A stretch of DNA of 64,000 nucleotides from DATBHZ01 sp036557185 (GTDB lineage Bacteria; Actinomycetota; Acidimicrobiia; IMCC26256; JAENVU01). The position numbers and the translations under genes are program-made. The notes under the pieces are model-generated. The model made no database searches, was not told the DNA's origin, and saw only the letters and a list, made by a program, of their open reading frames with translations. This document shows, piece by piece, positions 25,356-34,583 of the stretch. The stretch lies in contig DATBHZ010000049.1 of the NCBI GenBank assembly GCA_036557185.1, positions 19,126 through 83,125 on the forward strand. The letters run 5' to 3'. Position 1 is the first letter of the stretch, and each line of letters opens with the position of its first letter.

Positions 25356-26444
25356 GTGCCACCGATCGGGATCGGTCTCGTCGGCTGCGGCATGATCGGC
25401 CAGATCCACGCGGACGGGCTCGCGAAGCTCGTCGAGGACGGCGAGATCGTCGCCGTGGCTGCTGCCGACCTGTCGGACGAGAGCATCGCGGCGACCCAGC
25501 ACAACTGTGCCTTCGCGCGCACCTCCCACGACGCCGCCTCGGTCATCGCCGACCCGGCGGTCGACGCCGTGATGATCGCGACGCCCACAGCCGCCCATCG
25601 CGACGCGGTGCTCGCTGCCGTCGAGGCCGGTAAGGCCGTGTTCTGTGAGAAGCCTCTCGCTCCTACGTTCGATGATGTCCAGGAGCTCTGCAGCGTCGTC
25701 GACGCGTCGGGTCTGGTCGCGCGCGTCGGGTTCCATTCGCGTTTTCATCCCATCCTCAACAAGCTCGAGGGCATCGTGCTATCCGGGGAGCTCGGCCGGC
25801 CGATGGGCTATGCCCTGCGCGACGATCAGTACTGGCCGACGGGATCCGTGGTCTCGGGGCACAGCAGCTGGCGCTCGGATCGCGCCGTGGCCGGCGGAGG
25901 CGCGCTGCTCGAGCACTCGATCCACAGCGCCGACATCCTCTCGTGGCTCTTCGGCGCTGCGCGCAGCGTGTACGCGCGGACTCGCCGGTGCTTCGGGTTC
26001 GGCGTCGAGGACGCCGCTGCGCTGACCATCGAGCACGACACCGGCGTCGTCGGGAACCTGGTCACGATCTTCAACGGGGTGCGTGGCAGGGAGGAGCGGC
26101 GGCTCGAGGTGTTCTTCGAGCAGGGCACGGTGGAGCTGACGACCGATTTCCTCATCGGTGCCGAGGAGGACTCGCTGCTGTTGGCTCTCCCGGACACGCC
26201 CGCGGCGTATGTCGACCTGGACGAGCTGCGCAGCGCACACTTCGACGCGCTGGGTGTGACGCGTCCCGATCTGATCTTCTATCCGTACCTCGCGGACCGC
26301 GCCTGGGTGCAGGCGATCTCCGGCGCCCGCACGCCGGGAGCAGGCTTTCCCGAGGCGCTGCGTGCGCATGCGCTCGTCGAGGCGGCATATCGCTCGGCCC
26401 GGCTGGACCGGGCCGTGGAGCTGGGCGAGGTGCTGGGCGGCTGA
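25356..26444 (+). CDS. Gfo/Idh/MocA-family NAD(P)-dependent oxidoreductase
   Basis: 362 residues. An N-terminal Rossmann fold (IGLVGCGMIGQIHADG), the catalytic-lysine motif VFCEKPLAPT and a C-terminal substrate domain (AGGGALLEHSIHSADIL with the conserved His-Asp) define the family, which oxidises sugars, inositols and related alcohols. GTG start seven bases after the MaoC stop. Specific substrate unknown. Confidence 0.85.
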   Translation: MPPIGIGLVGCGMIGQIHADGLAKLVEDGEIVAVAAADLSDESIAATQHNCAFARTSHDAASVIADPAVDAVMIATPTAAHRDAVLAAVEAGKAVFCEKPLAPTFDDVQELCSVVDASGLVARVGFHSRFHPILNKLEGIVLSGELGRPMGYALRDDQYWPTGSVVSGHSSWRSDRAVAGGGALLEHSIHSADILSWLFGAARSVYARTRRCFGFGVEDAAALTIEHDTGVVGNLVTIFNGVRGREERRLEVFFEQGTVELTTDFLIGAEEDSLLLALPDTPAAYVDLDELRSAHFDALGVTRPDLIFYPYLADRAWVQAISGARTPGAGFPEALRAHALVEAAYRSARLDRAVELGEVLGG

Positions 26445-26603
26445 GACCCCCGATCCACGCCGGATCGTCCCCCTGCGTGGGCTGAATCGGTCATTTCGGG
26501 CGGGTTCTCGGCGAAAGAGCCCAAGAAATCCGCCCTTTCCGCGATTCGCCGTGCAAGGCTGAGCGCTAGCCGTCCGATCCCCTCGTCTCCCGAAGGAGTT
26601 TCC

Positions 26604-26897
26604 GTGAACCGCAGAGAGCTGGTCGCTGCACTCGCCGAGGCCACTGATTCCGACAAGAAATCCGCAGATACGTTCCTCTCGGCCTTCACCGAGGTCGTCA
26701 CGGACACCGTCGCGAAGGGTGATCCGGTAGCGATCAGTGGATTCGCGAAGTTCGCCAAGGTGTACCGGGCCGAGCGGATGGGCCGGAACCCGGCGACGGG
26801 CGAGCCCATCAAGATCGCCGCGTCGAACAAGGTTCGCATCACGCCCCTGAAGGCCTTCAAGGACGCCGTCCTGCACAGCAAGGCCGCGAAGCGCTGA
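26604..26897 (+). CDS. HU-family nucleoid-associated protein
   Basis: 97 residues, the short HU form without the lysine-rich tail of mycobacterial HupB. It starts MNRRELVAALAEATD; the DNA-binding beta arm contains the RMGRNPATGEPIKI signature, and the C-terminus is KDAVLHSKAAKR. It bends and compacts DNA as a dimer. The GTG follows AAGGAG. The 159 bases upstream hold its promoter region, which I cannot resolve. Two hairpins follow the stop. Confidence 0.95.
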   Translation: MNRRELVAALAEATDSDKKSADTFLSAFTEVVTDTVAKGDPVAISGFAKFAKVYRAERMGRNPATGEPIKIAASNKVRITPLKAFKDAVLHSKAAKR

Positions 26898-26904
26898 CAA
26901 CGGG

Positions 26905-26921
26905 GCCGCTCCGAGAGCGGC
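26905..26921 (+). terminator. Short hairpin after the HU gene
   Basis: A 7-bp perfect stem (GCCGCTC/GAGCGGC) with a 3-base loop beginning eight bases after the HU stop. Confidence 0.5.
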
Positions 26922-26940
26922 TCCCGATCAATCTCGAGTG

Positions 26941-26968
26941 ACGTGGGAGGCCTTCGGGCCTCCCACGT
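26941..26968 (+). terminator. Strong intrinsic terminator with TTCG tetraloop
   Basis: A 12-bp perfect stem (ACGTGGGAGGCC and its complement) closed by TTCG, about 40 bases after the HU stop and before the SDR gene. The UUCG loop makes it unusually stable. Only a short T run follows. Confidence 0.8.
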
Positions 26969-27032
26969 TCGCGTCCTGAGGGGCCCGCGCGCCCCCAGGT
27001 AGGTGTCGCGTGCGACCTGCGATCATGCAGGC

Positions 27033-27818
27033 ATGGGACTCCTGGACGGGGCGAAGGCGATCGTGACGGGCGGCGCGGCCGGCATCGGGAGGGCCACCGC
27101 GGCGCGCATCGTCGAGGAGGGTGGCGCCGTGGCGATCCTCGACCGGAACGCCGAGGCGGCAGCCGACACCGCCCGGTCTCTGGGCGCAGCCGCCTTCCCA
27201 GTCGACGTGTCCGATCCGGCGCAGTGCACCGAGGCGATCGGGGGCGCGAGCGAGGCGCTCGGCGGCCTCACCGTCCTGGTCAACAACGCAGGGGTCGGCG
27301 CGGCGATGCCCCTGCACGACTATCCCGACAGCGAATGGCGCAAGCTCGTCGGCGTCAATCTCAGCGGAACGTTCCACTGCACCAGGGCCTCCGTGCCGCT
27401 GATGCGCGCGACGGGCGGCGCGATCGTCAACGTCGCGTCCGTGAGCGGTGTACGGCCGACACGCTTCGAGGCCCCTTACTCGGCTGCCAAGGCGGGGGTG
27501 ATCTCCCTCACGATGAGCGCCGCGCTCGAATACGCCCCCGAGATCCGCGTGAATTGCGTATCGCCGGGCATGGTCGACACCGCGCTGACCGAGATCGCGC
27601 TCGGCGATCCGAAGATCCGCTCCGTGGTCGAGGACGCCACGCCGCTCCGACGGATCGGCAACGTCGAGGAGATCGCGGGTGTGATTGCGTTCCTCGCCTC
27701 GCCACTCGCGAGCTACGTGACCGGGCAGAACCTCATCGTCGACGGAGGCTCGTGCTTGCCGAACTCCCAAGCGGACGCGCTGCTGCAGGCGTTCGTCGGC
27801 AGTCAGTCGCGCTCGTAG
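27033..27818 (+). CDS. Short-chain dehydrogenase/reductase
   Basis: 261 residues. The cofactor motif is AIVTGGAAGIGRATAAR, followed by NNAGVG; the catalytic Ser is in NVASVSGVRP and the YxxxK pair in APYSAAKAGVISLT. The C-terminal YVTGQNLIVDGGS is typical of FabG-like enzymes. Substrate unknown. The ATG at 27033 is preferred over an upstream ATG because it begins at the usual distance from the first strand. The 3' end overlaps the convergent NUDIX gene by 16 bases. Confidence 0.9.
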   Translation: MGLLDGAKAIVTGGAAGIGRATAARIVEEGGAVAILDRNAEAAADTARSLGAAAFPVDVSDPAQCTEAIGGASEALGGLTVLVNNAGVGAAMPLHDYPDSEWRKLVGVNLSGTFHCTRASVPLMRATGGAIVNVASVSGVRPTRFEAPYSAAKAGVISLTMSAALEYAPEIRVNCVSPGMVDTALTEIALGDPKIRSVVEDATPLRRIGNVEEIAGVIAFLASPLASYVTGQNLIVDGGSCLPNSQADALLQAFVGSQSRS

Positions 27819-28525
27819 CGCCAGCCCGACTCGAGCATCCAGAGGCGGTGGCGCGGTCCGAGGACCGAGGCGTCCCCGGTCTCGTAGCCGGCGTCACCGG
27901 CCCAGAGCGCGACGACGCCCTCCGCGGTCACCGCAGCCTTGGTGGTGAAGTACTCGATCTCCGTATCGCGCGCTGCACGCAGCGCCTCGGCGACGGTCGC
28001 CGAACGAGCGAGGGTGTGCAAGGTCACCCAGGTGGGAGGCGCGAGCTCGATCTCGAGAACGTCCCGCCGCGCGATCGCGTCGGCCGGAGCAACCCACATG
28101 TGGTCACGGATCTCCCCGTCGTCGATCATGACGGCGCCCGTCGGCGCGGGTGCGACGAAGAACCAGGTCGCGAACCGGCGCGGCGTCTGGGGTGGTGGTG
28201 TCCAGTGCGAGAGCCACACGAGGCTTGCCGGGTCGACGGCGAGCCCGGCCTCCTCGGCCGCCTCGCGCACGGCGGCGCGGCGTGCGGCGGCGAGCACGTC
28301 GTCGGATCCGTCGTAGTCGTCCGGGTCGACTCGTCCTCCGGGGAACACCCACATGCCGCCGGCGAAGGCGAGCTTCGAATCGCGTCGCAGCATGAGCGTC
28401 TCGAGGTGCCCTGAGCTCTCGCGCAGCAGGATCACCGTCGCGGCCGGGACGGCTTCGTGCACGGCACCGTCACTCGGCTCCCCCCACTGCCCGAACTTCT
28501 TCTCGAAGGGCTGCTCGTCCGCCAT
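27803..28525 (-). CDS. NUDIX hydrolase (NUDT19/CoA-diphosphatase-like)
   Basis: 240 residues. The NUDIX box is expanded: it begins GGMWVFPGGRVDPDDYDG, then an insertion, then AVREAAEEAGL with the metal-binding Glu residues. This spacing occurs in the NUDT7/NUDT19 group, which hydrolyse CoA and acyl-CoA diphosphates, so a CoA-related substrate is likely but not certain. The ATG at 28525 removes an N-terminal extension that would overlap the divergent ABC gene. Confidence 0.85.
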   Translation of the reverse strand: MADEQPFEKKFGQWGEPSDGAVHEAVPAATVILLRESSGHLETLMLRRDSKLAFAGGMWVFPGGRVDPDDYDGSDDVLAAARRAAVREAAEEAGLAVDPASLVWLSHWTPPPQTPRRFATWFFVAPAPTGAVMIDDGEIRDHMWVAPADAIARRDVLEIELAPPTWVTLHTLARSATVAEALRAARDTEIEYFTTKAAVTAEGVVALWAGDAGYETGDASVLGPRHRLWMLESGWRYERD

Positions 28526-28607
28526 CCACGCCAACCTAGCGAGCCTGTCCCGAAAGTCCCCGTCCGCGTCCCGGAGTGACGTGCGAGACGCGTAGGGTCC
28601 CCGCGGG

Positions 28608-29537
28608 ATGTCTGCGCCGATCGTCGAGATCCGTGGGTTGAGCAAGCACTACGGCTCGGTGCGCGCGGTCGACGATCTCGACTTCACGGTGGCGCCGGGG
28701 CAGGTGTGCGGACTGCTCGGCCCGAACGGGGCCGGCAAGACGACGGTGCTGCGCATGCTCGTCGGGCTCGTCCGGCCCAGCGGCGGGGAAGCGTGGCTCT
28801 TCGACGAGCCGGTGAAGCCCGGCGCCCCGGCCCTGGCGCGCGTCGGCACCATGATCGAGCAGGCCGCGTTCGTCCCGTACCTGTCGGGCGTGGAGAACCT
28901 CGAGCTCTGGTGGCGTTCGGGCGGCAGGCACTGGAGCGGTGCCGACAGCGGGCGCGCGTTCGAAGTCGCCGGTCTCGGCGACGCCATCGACCGGAAGGTG
29001 CGGACGTACTCGCAGGGCATGCGCCAGCGTCTCGGGCTCGCGCGAGCAGTCCTCTCGCGTCCGGAGCTGCTCGTCCTCGACGAGCCCACCAACGGTCTCG
29101 ATCCGCAGGAGATGCGCGCAGTGCGTCAGCTCTTACGCCGTGTAGCGGAAGAAGGCACGACTGTGCTGCTGTCGAGTCACATCCTCTCCGAGGTCGAGCA
29201 GGTGTGCAGCCACGTGGTCGTGATGGACAAGGGAAGGCTCGTGACGACCGGAACCGTGGCGTCGCTGACGGCCGGCGGGGGCACCGCCTACTTCGAGGTC
29301 GACGACGCGCAGCGCGCTCGCGCGATCCTCGGCGCGCTTCCCGGCGTGGTGAGCATCACCGACGAGCACCCGGGGCTGAGCATCGAGCTGTCCGGAGTGA
29401 AGCGGTCGGACATCGTGGCGGCACTGGTGGGTTCGGGCGTCGCGGTCGAGACGGTCTCGGCGCGGCACGCGCTCGAGGACGCGTTCCTCGGCCTGGTTGG
29501 CGACCACACCACACGACACGTCGGCAAGGGTGCGTGA
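28608..29537 (+). CDS. ABC-2 type transporter ATP-binding protein
   Basis: 309 residues. Walker A GPNGAGKTTVLRML, signature YSQGMRQRLGLARAVL, Walker B LLVLDEPTNGLDPQEM and switch His in SSHIL are in place. The C-terminal domain (TAYFEVDDAQRARAIL) is typical of drug or lipid exporter ATPases. The stop overlaps the permease ATG by one base. Cargo unknown. Confidence 0.92.
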   Translation: MSAPIVEIRGLSKHYGSVRAVDDLDFTVAPGQVCGLLGPNGAGKTTVLRMLVGLVRPSGGEAWLFDEPVKPGAPALARVGTMIEQAAFVPYLSGVENLELWWRSGGRHWSGADSGRAFEVAGLGDAIDRKVRTYSQGMRQRLGLARAVLSRPELLVLDEPTNGLDPQEMRAVRQLLRRVAEEGTTVLLSSHILSEVEQVCSHVVVMDKGRLVTTGTVASLTAGGGTAYFEVDDAQRARAILGALPGVVSITDEHPGLSIELSGVKRSDIVAALVGSGVAVETVSARHALEDAFLGLVGDHTTRHVGKGA

Positions 29538-30415
29538 TGCTCTCGCTGATCGGGACCGAGCTCGTCAAGCAGGTCCGTCGTGCGCGCACGTGGGTCGCGC
29601 TCGGCTTCGTCGTCTTCGTGCCGGTCCTCATGACGGTGATCCTGAAGCTGAACCCGCCGTCGCCCGGCCCGGGCGGCGGCCAGTTCCGCCCCTTCTTCCT
29701 CGGCAGCCTCCAGACGGGTCTGCTCGTCCCCGCGACCTCGCTCTTCCTGATGTCGCGCATCTTCATCGTCATCGTGATGGCCCTGTTCGTGGGTGACGCG
29801 GTCGCGAGCGAGGCGGCCTGGGGGAACCTGCGGTTCATGCTCGTGCGCCCGATCACTCGCGGGCGCCTGCTCGCCGCCAAGCTGGTCAGTGCAGTGCTCT
29901 TCGCATCAGCCGCGGTGCTCCTGGTTGCGCTCGCCGGACTCGTCGTCGGGGTCATCTCGTTCGGCTGGCATCCCCTCGATCTCGCGCGCGGCGGGGGGTT
30001 CGGTGGCGGTCCTCCGCCAGGTTTCGGTGCCTTCCGGGGCGTGACGCAGCAGCTCACGCAATCCGAAGGAGTGCTGCTCTGGCACACGTTGCTCGCGGTG
30101 GTGCTCATCGCATGGGGTCTCGCCGCCGTGCTCGCCTTCGGGTTCATGCTGTCGACGATGACGGACTCGCCGGTGGGCGCGTCGTTCGGCGCCGTCGGGT
30201 TCTTCATCGTGATGGGCATCCTCGACTCGATCGACTCGCTCGGGAGCATCCGTCACGCGCTGCCCGTGGACTACTACGACGCCTGGACCGATCTGTTCAT
30301 GCGGAACAAGTGGACGGCCGACATGACCCGATCGGCGCTCTTACAGGTGCCGTATGTGATCGTCTTCCTCGGCGTCGCGTGGTGGTGGTTCCACCGCAAG
30401 GACATCACGTCCTGA
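29537..30415 (+). CDS. ABC-2 family transporter permease
   Basis: 292 residues with about six membrane helices: one near the N-terminus after KQVRRARTWVALGFVVFVPVL, and a group from IFIVIVMALFVGDAVASEAAWG onward. The segment GNLRFMLVRPITRGRLLAAK is the coupling motif shared with NatB/CcmB-type exporters. A Gly-rich loop (GGGFGGGPPPGF) sits outside the membrane. It pairs with the upstream ATPase. Confidence 0.88.
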   Translation: MLSLIGTELVKQVRRARTWVALGFVVFVPVLMTVILKLNPPSPGPGGGQFRPFFLGSLQTGLLVPATSLFLMSRIFIVIVMALFVGDAVASEAAWGNLRFMLVRPITRGRLLAAKLVSAVLFASAAVLLVALAGLVVGVISFGWHPLDLARGGGFGGGPPPGFGAFRGVTQQLTQSEGVLLWHTLLAVVLIAWGLAAVLAFGFMLSTMTDSPVGASFGAVGFFIVMGILDSIDSLGSIRHALPVDYYDAWTDLFMRNKWTADMTRSALLQVPYVIVFLGVAWWWFHRKDITS

Positions 30416-30442
30416 CGCGCGGCTCACGCGACGCGACGGGAT

Positions 30443-31519
30443 TCAGAACGTGATGACGGACCGGATCACCTCTCCGGCCTGCATGGCGCGGAACGCGTCG
30501 TTCACGTCGTCGAGGGTGATCGTGCGTGACACCAGTGATCCGAGGTCGAGCCGGCCCGTCTCGACGAGGCCCACGAACCTCTGGAAATCGCGCCGTACCT
30601 GCGCCGACCCGTAGACGCACCCGAGGAGCTTCTTCTCCTCGTAGAACAGCTGGAACCCGGGGAGCGTGACCTGAGAGTCCATGCGGGGCATGCCGACCAC
30701 GACCGCGGTGCCGCCTCGCCGCGCCATCGCATACGCCTGCGTGATGGTCTCCGGGAGCCCGATCACCTCGAAGGCATAGTCGGCGCCGCGCCCGTCGGTC
30801 AGCGCCTGGACCTGCGCGACCGGCTCGCCCGCGCCCGGGTCCACGAGGTCCGTCGCTCCGAGCGACTCCGCCGCCTTGCGCTTCAGCTCGACAGGGTCGA
30901 CCGCGATGATGCGTGCGGCACCCGCGATGCTCGCACCCTGGATCACCGCCTGACCGACTCCACCGCAACCGATGACGGCGACGGTGGACCCGGGCTCGAC
31001 GCGAGCGGTGTTCAGGGCGGCGCCAACACCTGTGGTCACGCCGCAGCCGATCAGCGCGAGCTGATCGTCCGGCAGATCGGTATCGATGCGGACCACCGAT
31101 GCCTCGTCGACCGTCATCTGGTTCGAGAACGTGCCCAGGCCGGTGAAGCCCGGTGTCGTTCTCCCGTCGGCCCGCGTCGCCCGCGGTGCGAACGACAACG
31201 CTCCCGACTTCTGGCACAGGTTCGATTGACCGTGCAGGCACCAGAAGCAGTTCCCGCACGCGGGTACGAACGATGCGACCACGCGGTCACCCGCCGCCAC
31301 ACGGGTCACCTCGGACCCCGTCCATTCGACGAACCCGGATCCCTCGTGACCGAGGATGCAGGGCGGGGGCAGAGGCAGCGTGCCGTTGGTTGCCGACAGG
31401 TCGGAGTGACAGACGCCACTGGCTTCGATCCGGACCACGACATCGCTCGGTCCGGGATCCAACGCCGTGACGTCCTCGATTGACAGGTCCGGGTCACCGG
31501 TGAAGATCGCTGCGCGCAT
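30443..31519 (-). CDS. Zinc-dependent alcohol dehydrogenase (NDMA-dependent/class III-like)
   Basis: 358 residues. Catalytic zinc ligands are Cys37 (GVCHSDL) and His58-Glu59 (GHEGSG). The structural zinc site is ACGNCFWCLHGQSNLC with Cys88, 91, 94 and 102. The NAD fold has VAVIGCGGVGQAVIQG. The overall pattern matches actinobacterial zinc alcohol dehydrogenases with tightly bound NAD that are assayed with NDMA. The physiological alcohol or aldehyde is unknown. The start at 31519 leaves 88 bases to the divergent amidase. Confidence 0.88.
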   Translation of the reverse strand: MRAAIFTGDPDLSIEDVTALDPGPSDVVVRIEASGVCHSDLSATNGTLPLPPPCILGHEGSGFVEWTGSEVTRVAAGDRVVASFVPACGNCFWCLHGQSNLCQKSGALSFAPRATRADGRTTPGFTGLGTFSNQMTVDEASVVRIDTDLPDDQLALIGCGVTTGVGAALNTARVEPGSTVAVIGCGGVGQAVIQGASIAGAARIIAVDPVELKRKAAESLGATDLVDPGAGEPVAQVQALTDGRGADYAFEVIGLPETITQAYAMARRGGTAVVVGMPRMDSQVTLPGFQLFYEEKKLLGCVYGSAQVRRDFQRFVGLVETGRLDLGSLVSRTITLDDVNDAFRAMQAGEVIRSVITF

Positions 31520-31607
31520 TGGTCCCCCTCGAGATCGAGTGCGAGCGTACCGTTCGATCGGATCGTCACGCTGCGGCGGCGGATGTGAGCCGCTAGCGTC
31601 AGAGACG

Positions 31608-33038
31608 ATGACGGACGAGCTGGCCTCGCTCGACGCGACCGCGCAAGCCGAGTTGGTGCGCTCGGGTGAGGTCACGGCCGGCGAGCTCGTCGACGCGGCA
31701 CTGGAGCGGATCGACGCCGTCGATCCCGCGATCAACGCCGTCATCCACCGCTTCGACGACAAGGCCCGGACGGTCGCGGCGGGGGAGCTGCCCGACGGGC
31801 CGTTTCGAGGTGTGCCGTTCCTGGTCAAGGACATCGTCTGCCACACCGCGGGGGATCCGTACCACTGCGGCATGCAGTTCCTGAAGGACCGCAGCTGGAC
31901 GGCGGAGACGGACGCGTTCCTCGCCGTCAAGCTCCGGCGCGCCGGGTTCGTGTTCGTCGGCAAGACGAACACGCCGGAGCTGGCCTCGACGGTCACAACC
32001 GAACCGCGCGCCTACGGGGCGACGCGCAACCCCTGGGCCACCGACCACTCGCCTGGCGGTTCGAGCGGCGGGTCCGCGGCTGCGGTTGCCGCGGGACTCG
32101 CCCCGGTCGCGCACGGCAACGACATGGGCGGGTCGATCCGCAACCCTGCCAGCCAGTGCGGCCTCGTCGGCCTGAAGCCGACACGCGCCCGCACGTCGCT
32201 CGGCCCGGGCTTCGGCGAATTCTGGGGGCCGCTCACGCACGAAGGTGTGCTCACCCGTTCGGTGCGCGACACCGCCGCGGTCCTCGACGCGATCCAGGGG
32301 CCGATGCCCGGCGACCCGTACACGGCGCCGCCGCCCGAGGCCCCGTTCGCTGCTGCCGTCGCCGCGGACCCGAGCCCGTTGCGCGTCGGGTTCCGCGCCA
32401 CGGGGCTGGGAGGCGTCGCGGTCGACGAGCAGTGCGCAGCTGCGGTCGTTGCCACGGCCGAGCTGCTCGACCGGTTGGGACACGCCGTCGAAGAGGTGTC
32501 TCCGGCTGCGCTCGACGAGCCGGTCGCGGACGGCTATCTCCCGGTGTTCGCCTCAGCGCTCGCGCGCGACCTCGATCGCTGGAGTGCCGCAACGGGTGAT
32601 GCGATCCGGGACGAGCATGTCGAGCCGTGGAACTGGCAGGTCAGCGAGATGGGCCGCGGCGTCACCGCGGCCGACTACCTCGCGGCGATCGAGCAGCTGC
32701 AGTCGTTCACCCGCCGGGTCGCGGCGTGGTGGAAGTACCACGACGTGCTGGTCGTGCCGACCGTCGGACTGCCGCCCCCGAAGCTCGGTGTGTTCGCTCC
32801 GGAGGCCGATCTCTCGGCCGTCCTGCCGATCCTGACCCAGCTGACGCAGTTCCTGATCCCGTTCAACGTCACGGGTCAGCCGGCAATGTCGCTGCCGCTC
32901 GGGACGAGCAGCGACGGCCTGCCGATCGGGGTGCAGATTGTCGGCGCGTACGGGCGCGAGGACGTCGTGCTGGCGCTCGGCGCGCAGCTCGAGCGCGCGC
33001 AACCTTGGGCGCAACGGCGGCCCGCCGTGCACGCGTAA
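31608..33038 (+). CDS. Amidase signature family hydrolase
   Basis: 476 residues. The Ser-cisSer-Lys triad is visible: Lys74 in PFLVKDIV, Ser152 in GGSSGGSAAA and nucleophile Ser176 in GNDMGGSIRNP. Family members cleave amides, carbamates or nylon oligomers; it lacks the features of GatA in a GatCAB operon, so a catabolic amidase is more likely. The ATG at 31608 avoids an extension through the divergent promoter region. Confidence 0.92.
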   Translation: MTDELASLDATAQAELVRSGEVTAGELVDAALERIDAVDPAINAVIHRFDDKARTVAAGELPDGPFRGVPFLVKDIVCHTAGDPYHCGMQFLKDRSWTAETDAFLAVKLRRAGFVFVGKTNTPELASTVTTEPRAYGATRNPWATDHSPGGSSGGSAAAVAAGLAPVAHGNDMGGSIRNPASQCGLVGLKPTRARTSLGPGFGEFWGPLTHEGVLTRSVRDTAAVLDAIQGPMPGDPYTAPPPEAPFAAAVAADPSPLRVGFRATGLGGVAVDEQCAAAVVATAELLDRLGHAVEEVSPAALDEPVADGYLPVFASALARDLDRWSAATGDAIRDEHVEPWNWQVSEMGRGVTAADYLAAIEQLQSFTRRVAAWWKYHDVLVVPTVGLPPPKLGVFAPEADLSAVLPILTQLTQFLIPFNVTGQPAMSLPLGTSSDGLPIGVQIVGAYGREDVVLALGAQLERAQPWAQRRPAVHA

Positions 33039-33041
33039 GAG

Positions 33042-33494
33042 CTACCCGGCTCGCGCTTTCTTCGCCCGCAGGTAGCCCTTGATCATGTCGGCGAATTCCT
33101 CGACCTTGTAGATGTCCTCCTCGTAGGACCACGACCCGTCCCCGGCGTACTTCAGCAACGACCAGTTGATCGCCTGATGCACGTTGCCGTCGCCGATGTC
33201 CTGCATGCGGTTCCAGACCGCGCAGACGACCCAGGCTCGTTCTTCGTCGATCACCCACCACTCGGCGGGGAACTCCGTCATCTCGTTGTTCGGGTACTCC
33301 GCCATCGTCGAGGTGATCCACTCGCGGATCGCCTCTCTGCCGCGGAACGTCCCGTAGAGGTGCTCGACGTACTCGGCGTCCTCGGTGAAGAGGTCGGCCC
33401 ATGCGTTCCAGTCACCGCACGCACCGCACGCAGCCGCCGTGTCGCGGTAGCGCCGGTACTGCTCTTCGATCTCCTGACGGCTGAACGGACCCAC
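33042..33494 (-). CDS. SnoaL-like / NTF2-fold protein
   Basis: 150 residues with a cone-shaped NTF2-like fold: WADLFTEDAEYVEHLYGTFRGREAI is the typical first strand-helix unit, and VICAVWNRMQD-like and NWSLLKYAGDGSWSYEEDIY strands follow. Members are hydratases, isomerases or cyclases of hydrophobic ligands, or scaffolds. The GTG at 33494 has AGGAGG at good spacing, which decides it over an upstream ATG. No catalytic call is possible. Confidence 0.8.
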   Translation of the reverse strand: MGPFSRQEIEEQYRRYRDTAAACGACGDWNAWADLFTEDAEYVEHLYGTFRGREAIREWITSTMAEYPNNEMTEFPAEWWVIDEERAWVVCAVWNRMQDIGDGNVHQAINWSLLKYAGDGSWSYEEDIYKVEEFADMIKGYLRAKKARAG

Positions 33495-33541
33495 GAACGT
33501 CCTCCTGGTTCGCCCGGCGGCGCTCAACCTAACCTGAAGAC

Positions 33542-34528
33542 GTGAAGGCCTGGGAGGTACGCGAGCTCGGCGAGCCCGAGCAGGTCATGGAGCTCGCCGA
33601 GGTTCCGGAGCCCGAGCCCGGACCGCACGAGGTCTCGGTGCGAGTCGCCGCGGCCTCGCTCAATTTCCCCGATGTGTTGATGTGCCGCGGCGAGTACCAG
33701 GTCAAGCCGCCGCTGCCGTTCACGCCGGGGGCCGAGGTGAGCGGCACCGTCGTGGCGCTCGGACCCGACGCGGACTCGAGCCTGCTCGGCAAGCGCGTCA
33801 TCGCGATCCCGCGACCGGGTGCCGGAGGCTTCGCGGAGCAGACCGTGGCGCACGAGGCCGGGGTCTTCCCGATCCCCGATTCGCTGGCCGACGCGCCGGC
33901 TGCCGCGATGCACGTCACGTACCAGACCGGTCACGTGGGCCTGCACCGGCGCGCCATGATCCGTCCCGGCGAGGTGCTGCTCGTCCATGCCGGCGCCGGG
34001 GGAGTCGGCTCTGCGGCGATCCAGCTCGGGCTTGCCGCGGGCGCGCGCGTGCTCGCGACGGCCGGCGGACCGGAGAAGGTGCAGGTCTGCCGCGATCTCG
34101 GCGCGGAGCTCGCGATCGACTACCGGTCCACCGACTTCGTGGACACCGTCAAGGAAGCGACGGGCGGGAACGGCGCGGACGTCATCTACGACCCCGTTGG
34201 AGGTGACACCTTCGACCGGTCGCGCAAGTGCATCGCGTTCGAGGGACGCATCCTCGTCATCGGCTTCACGAGCGGCCGCTTCGCCGATGCCCCGACCAAT
34301 CACGTGCTCATCAAGAACTACTCGGTCGTGGGACTGCACTGGGGCATGTACAACTACCGAGAGCCCTCCCTGGTTCGCTCGACCCACCAGGCCCTCCTCG
34401 ATCTCCATGCAGAGGGCCGGATCGCCCCGCTCGTGTCGAAGCAGATCGATCTCCAGGAAGTTCCTGTGGCGCTCGCCGGGCTCGCCACGCGTGCGACCTA
34501 CGGCAAGGTGGTCGCGCTGATTGGCTGA
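33542..34528 (+). CDS. NADPH:quinone reductase-like MDR oxidoreductase
   Basis: 328 residues of the zinc-free medium-chain dehydrogenase family: SLNFPDVLMCRGEYQ, GAEVSGTVVALG, the NADPH loop VHAGAGGVGSAAIQLGLAAGA, and VIYDPVGGDTFDRS. It lacks the cysteines needed for zinc. It reduces quinones or alkenals with NADPH. GTG start. The next gene begins 55 bases after the stop. Confidence 0.9.
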   Translation: MKAWEVRELGEPEQVMELAEVPEPEPGPHEVSVRVAAASLNFPDVLMCRGEYQVKPPLPFTPGAEVSGTVVALGPDADSSLLGKRVIAIPRPGAGGFAEQTVAHEAGVFPIPDSLADAPAAAMHVTYQTGHVGLHRRAMIRPGEVLLVHAGAGGVGSAAIQLGLAAGARVLATAGGPEKVQVCRDLGAELAIDYRSTDFVDTVKEATGGNGADVIYDPVGGDTFDRSRKCIAFEGRILVIGFTSGRFADAPTNHVLIKNYSVVGLHWGMYNYREPSLVRSTHQALLDLHAEGRIAPLVSKQIDLQEVPVALAGLATRATYGKVVALIG

Positions 34529-34583
34529 GCCTGCATTTCCGTTGGCTCGGCTCGCATCCGATCGGGCACTATCGATGCTTCGT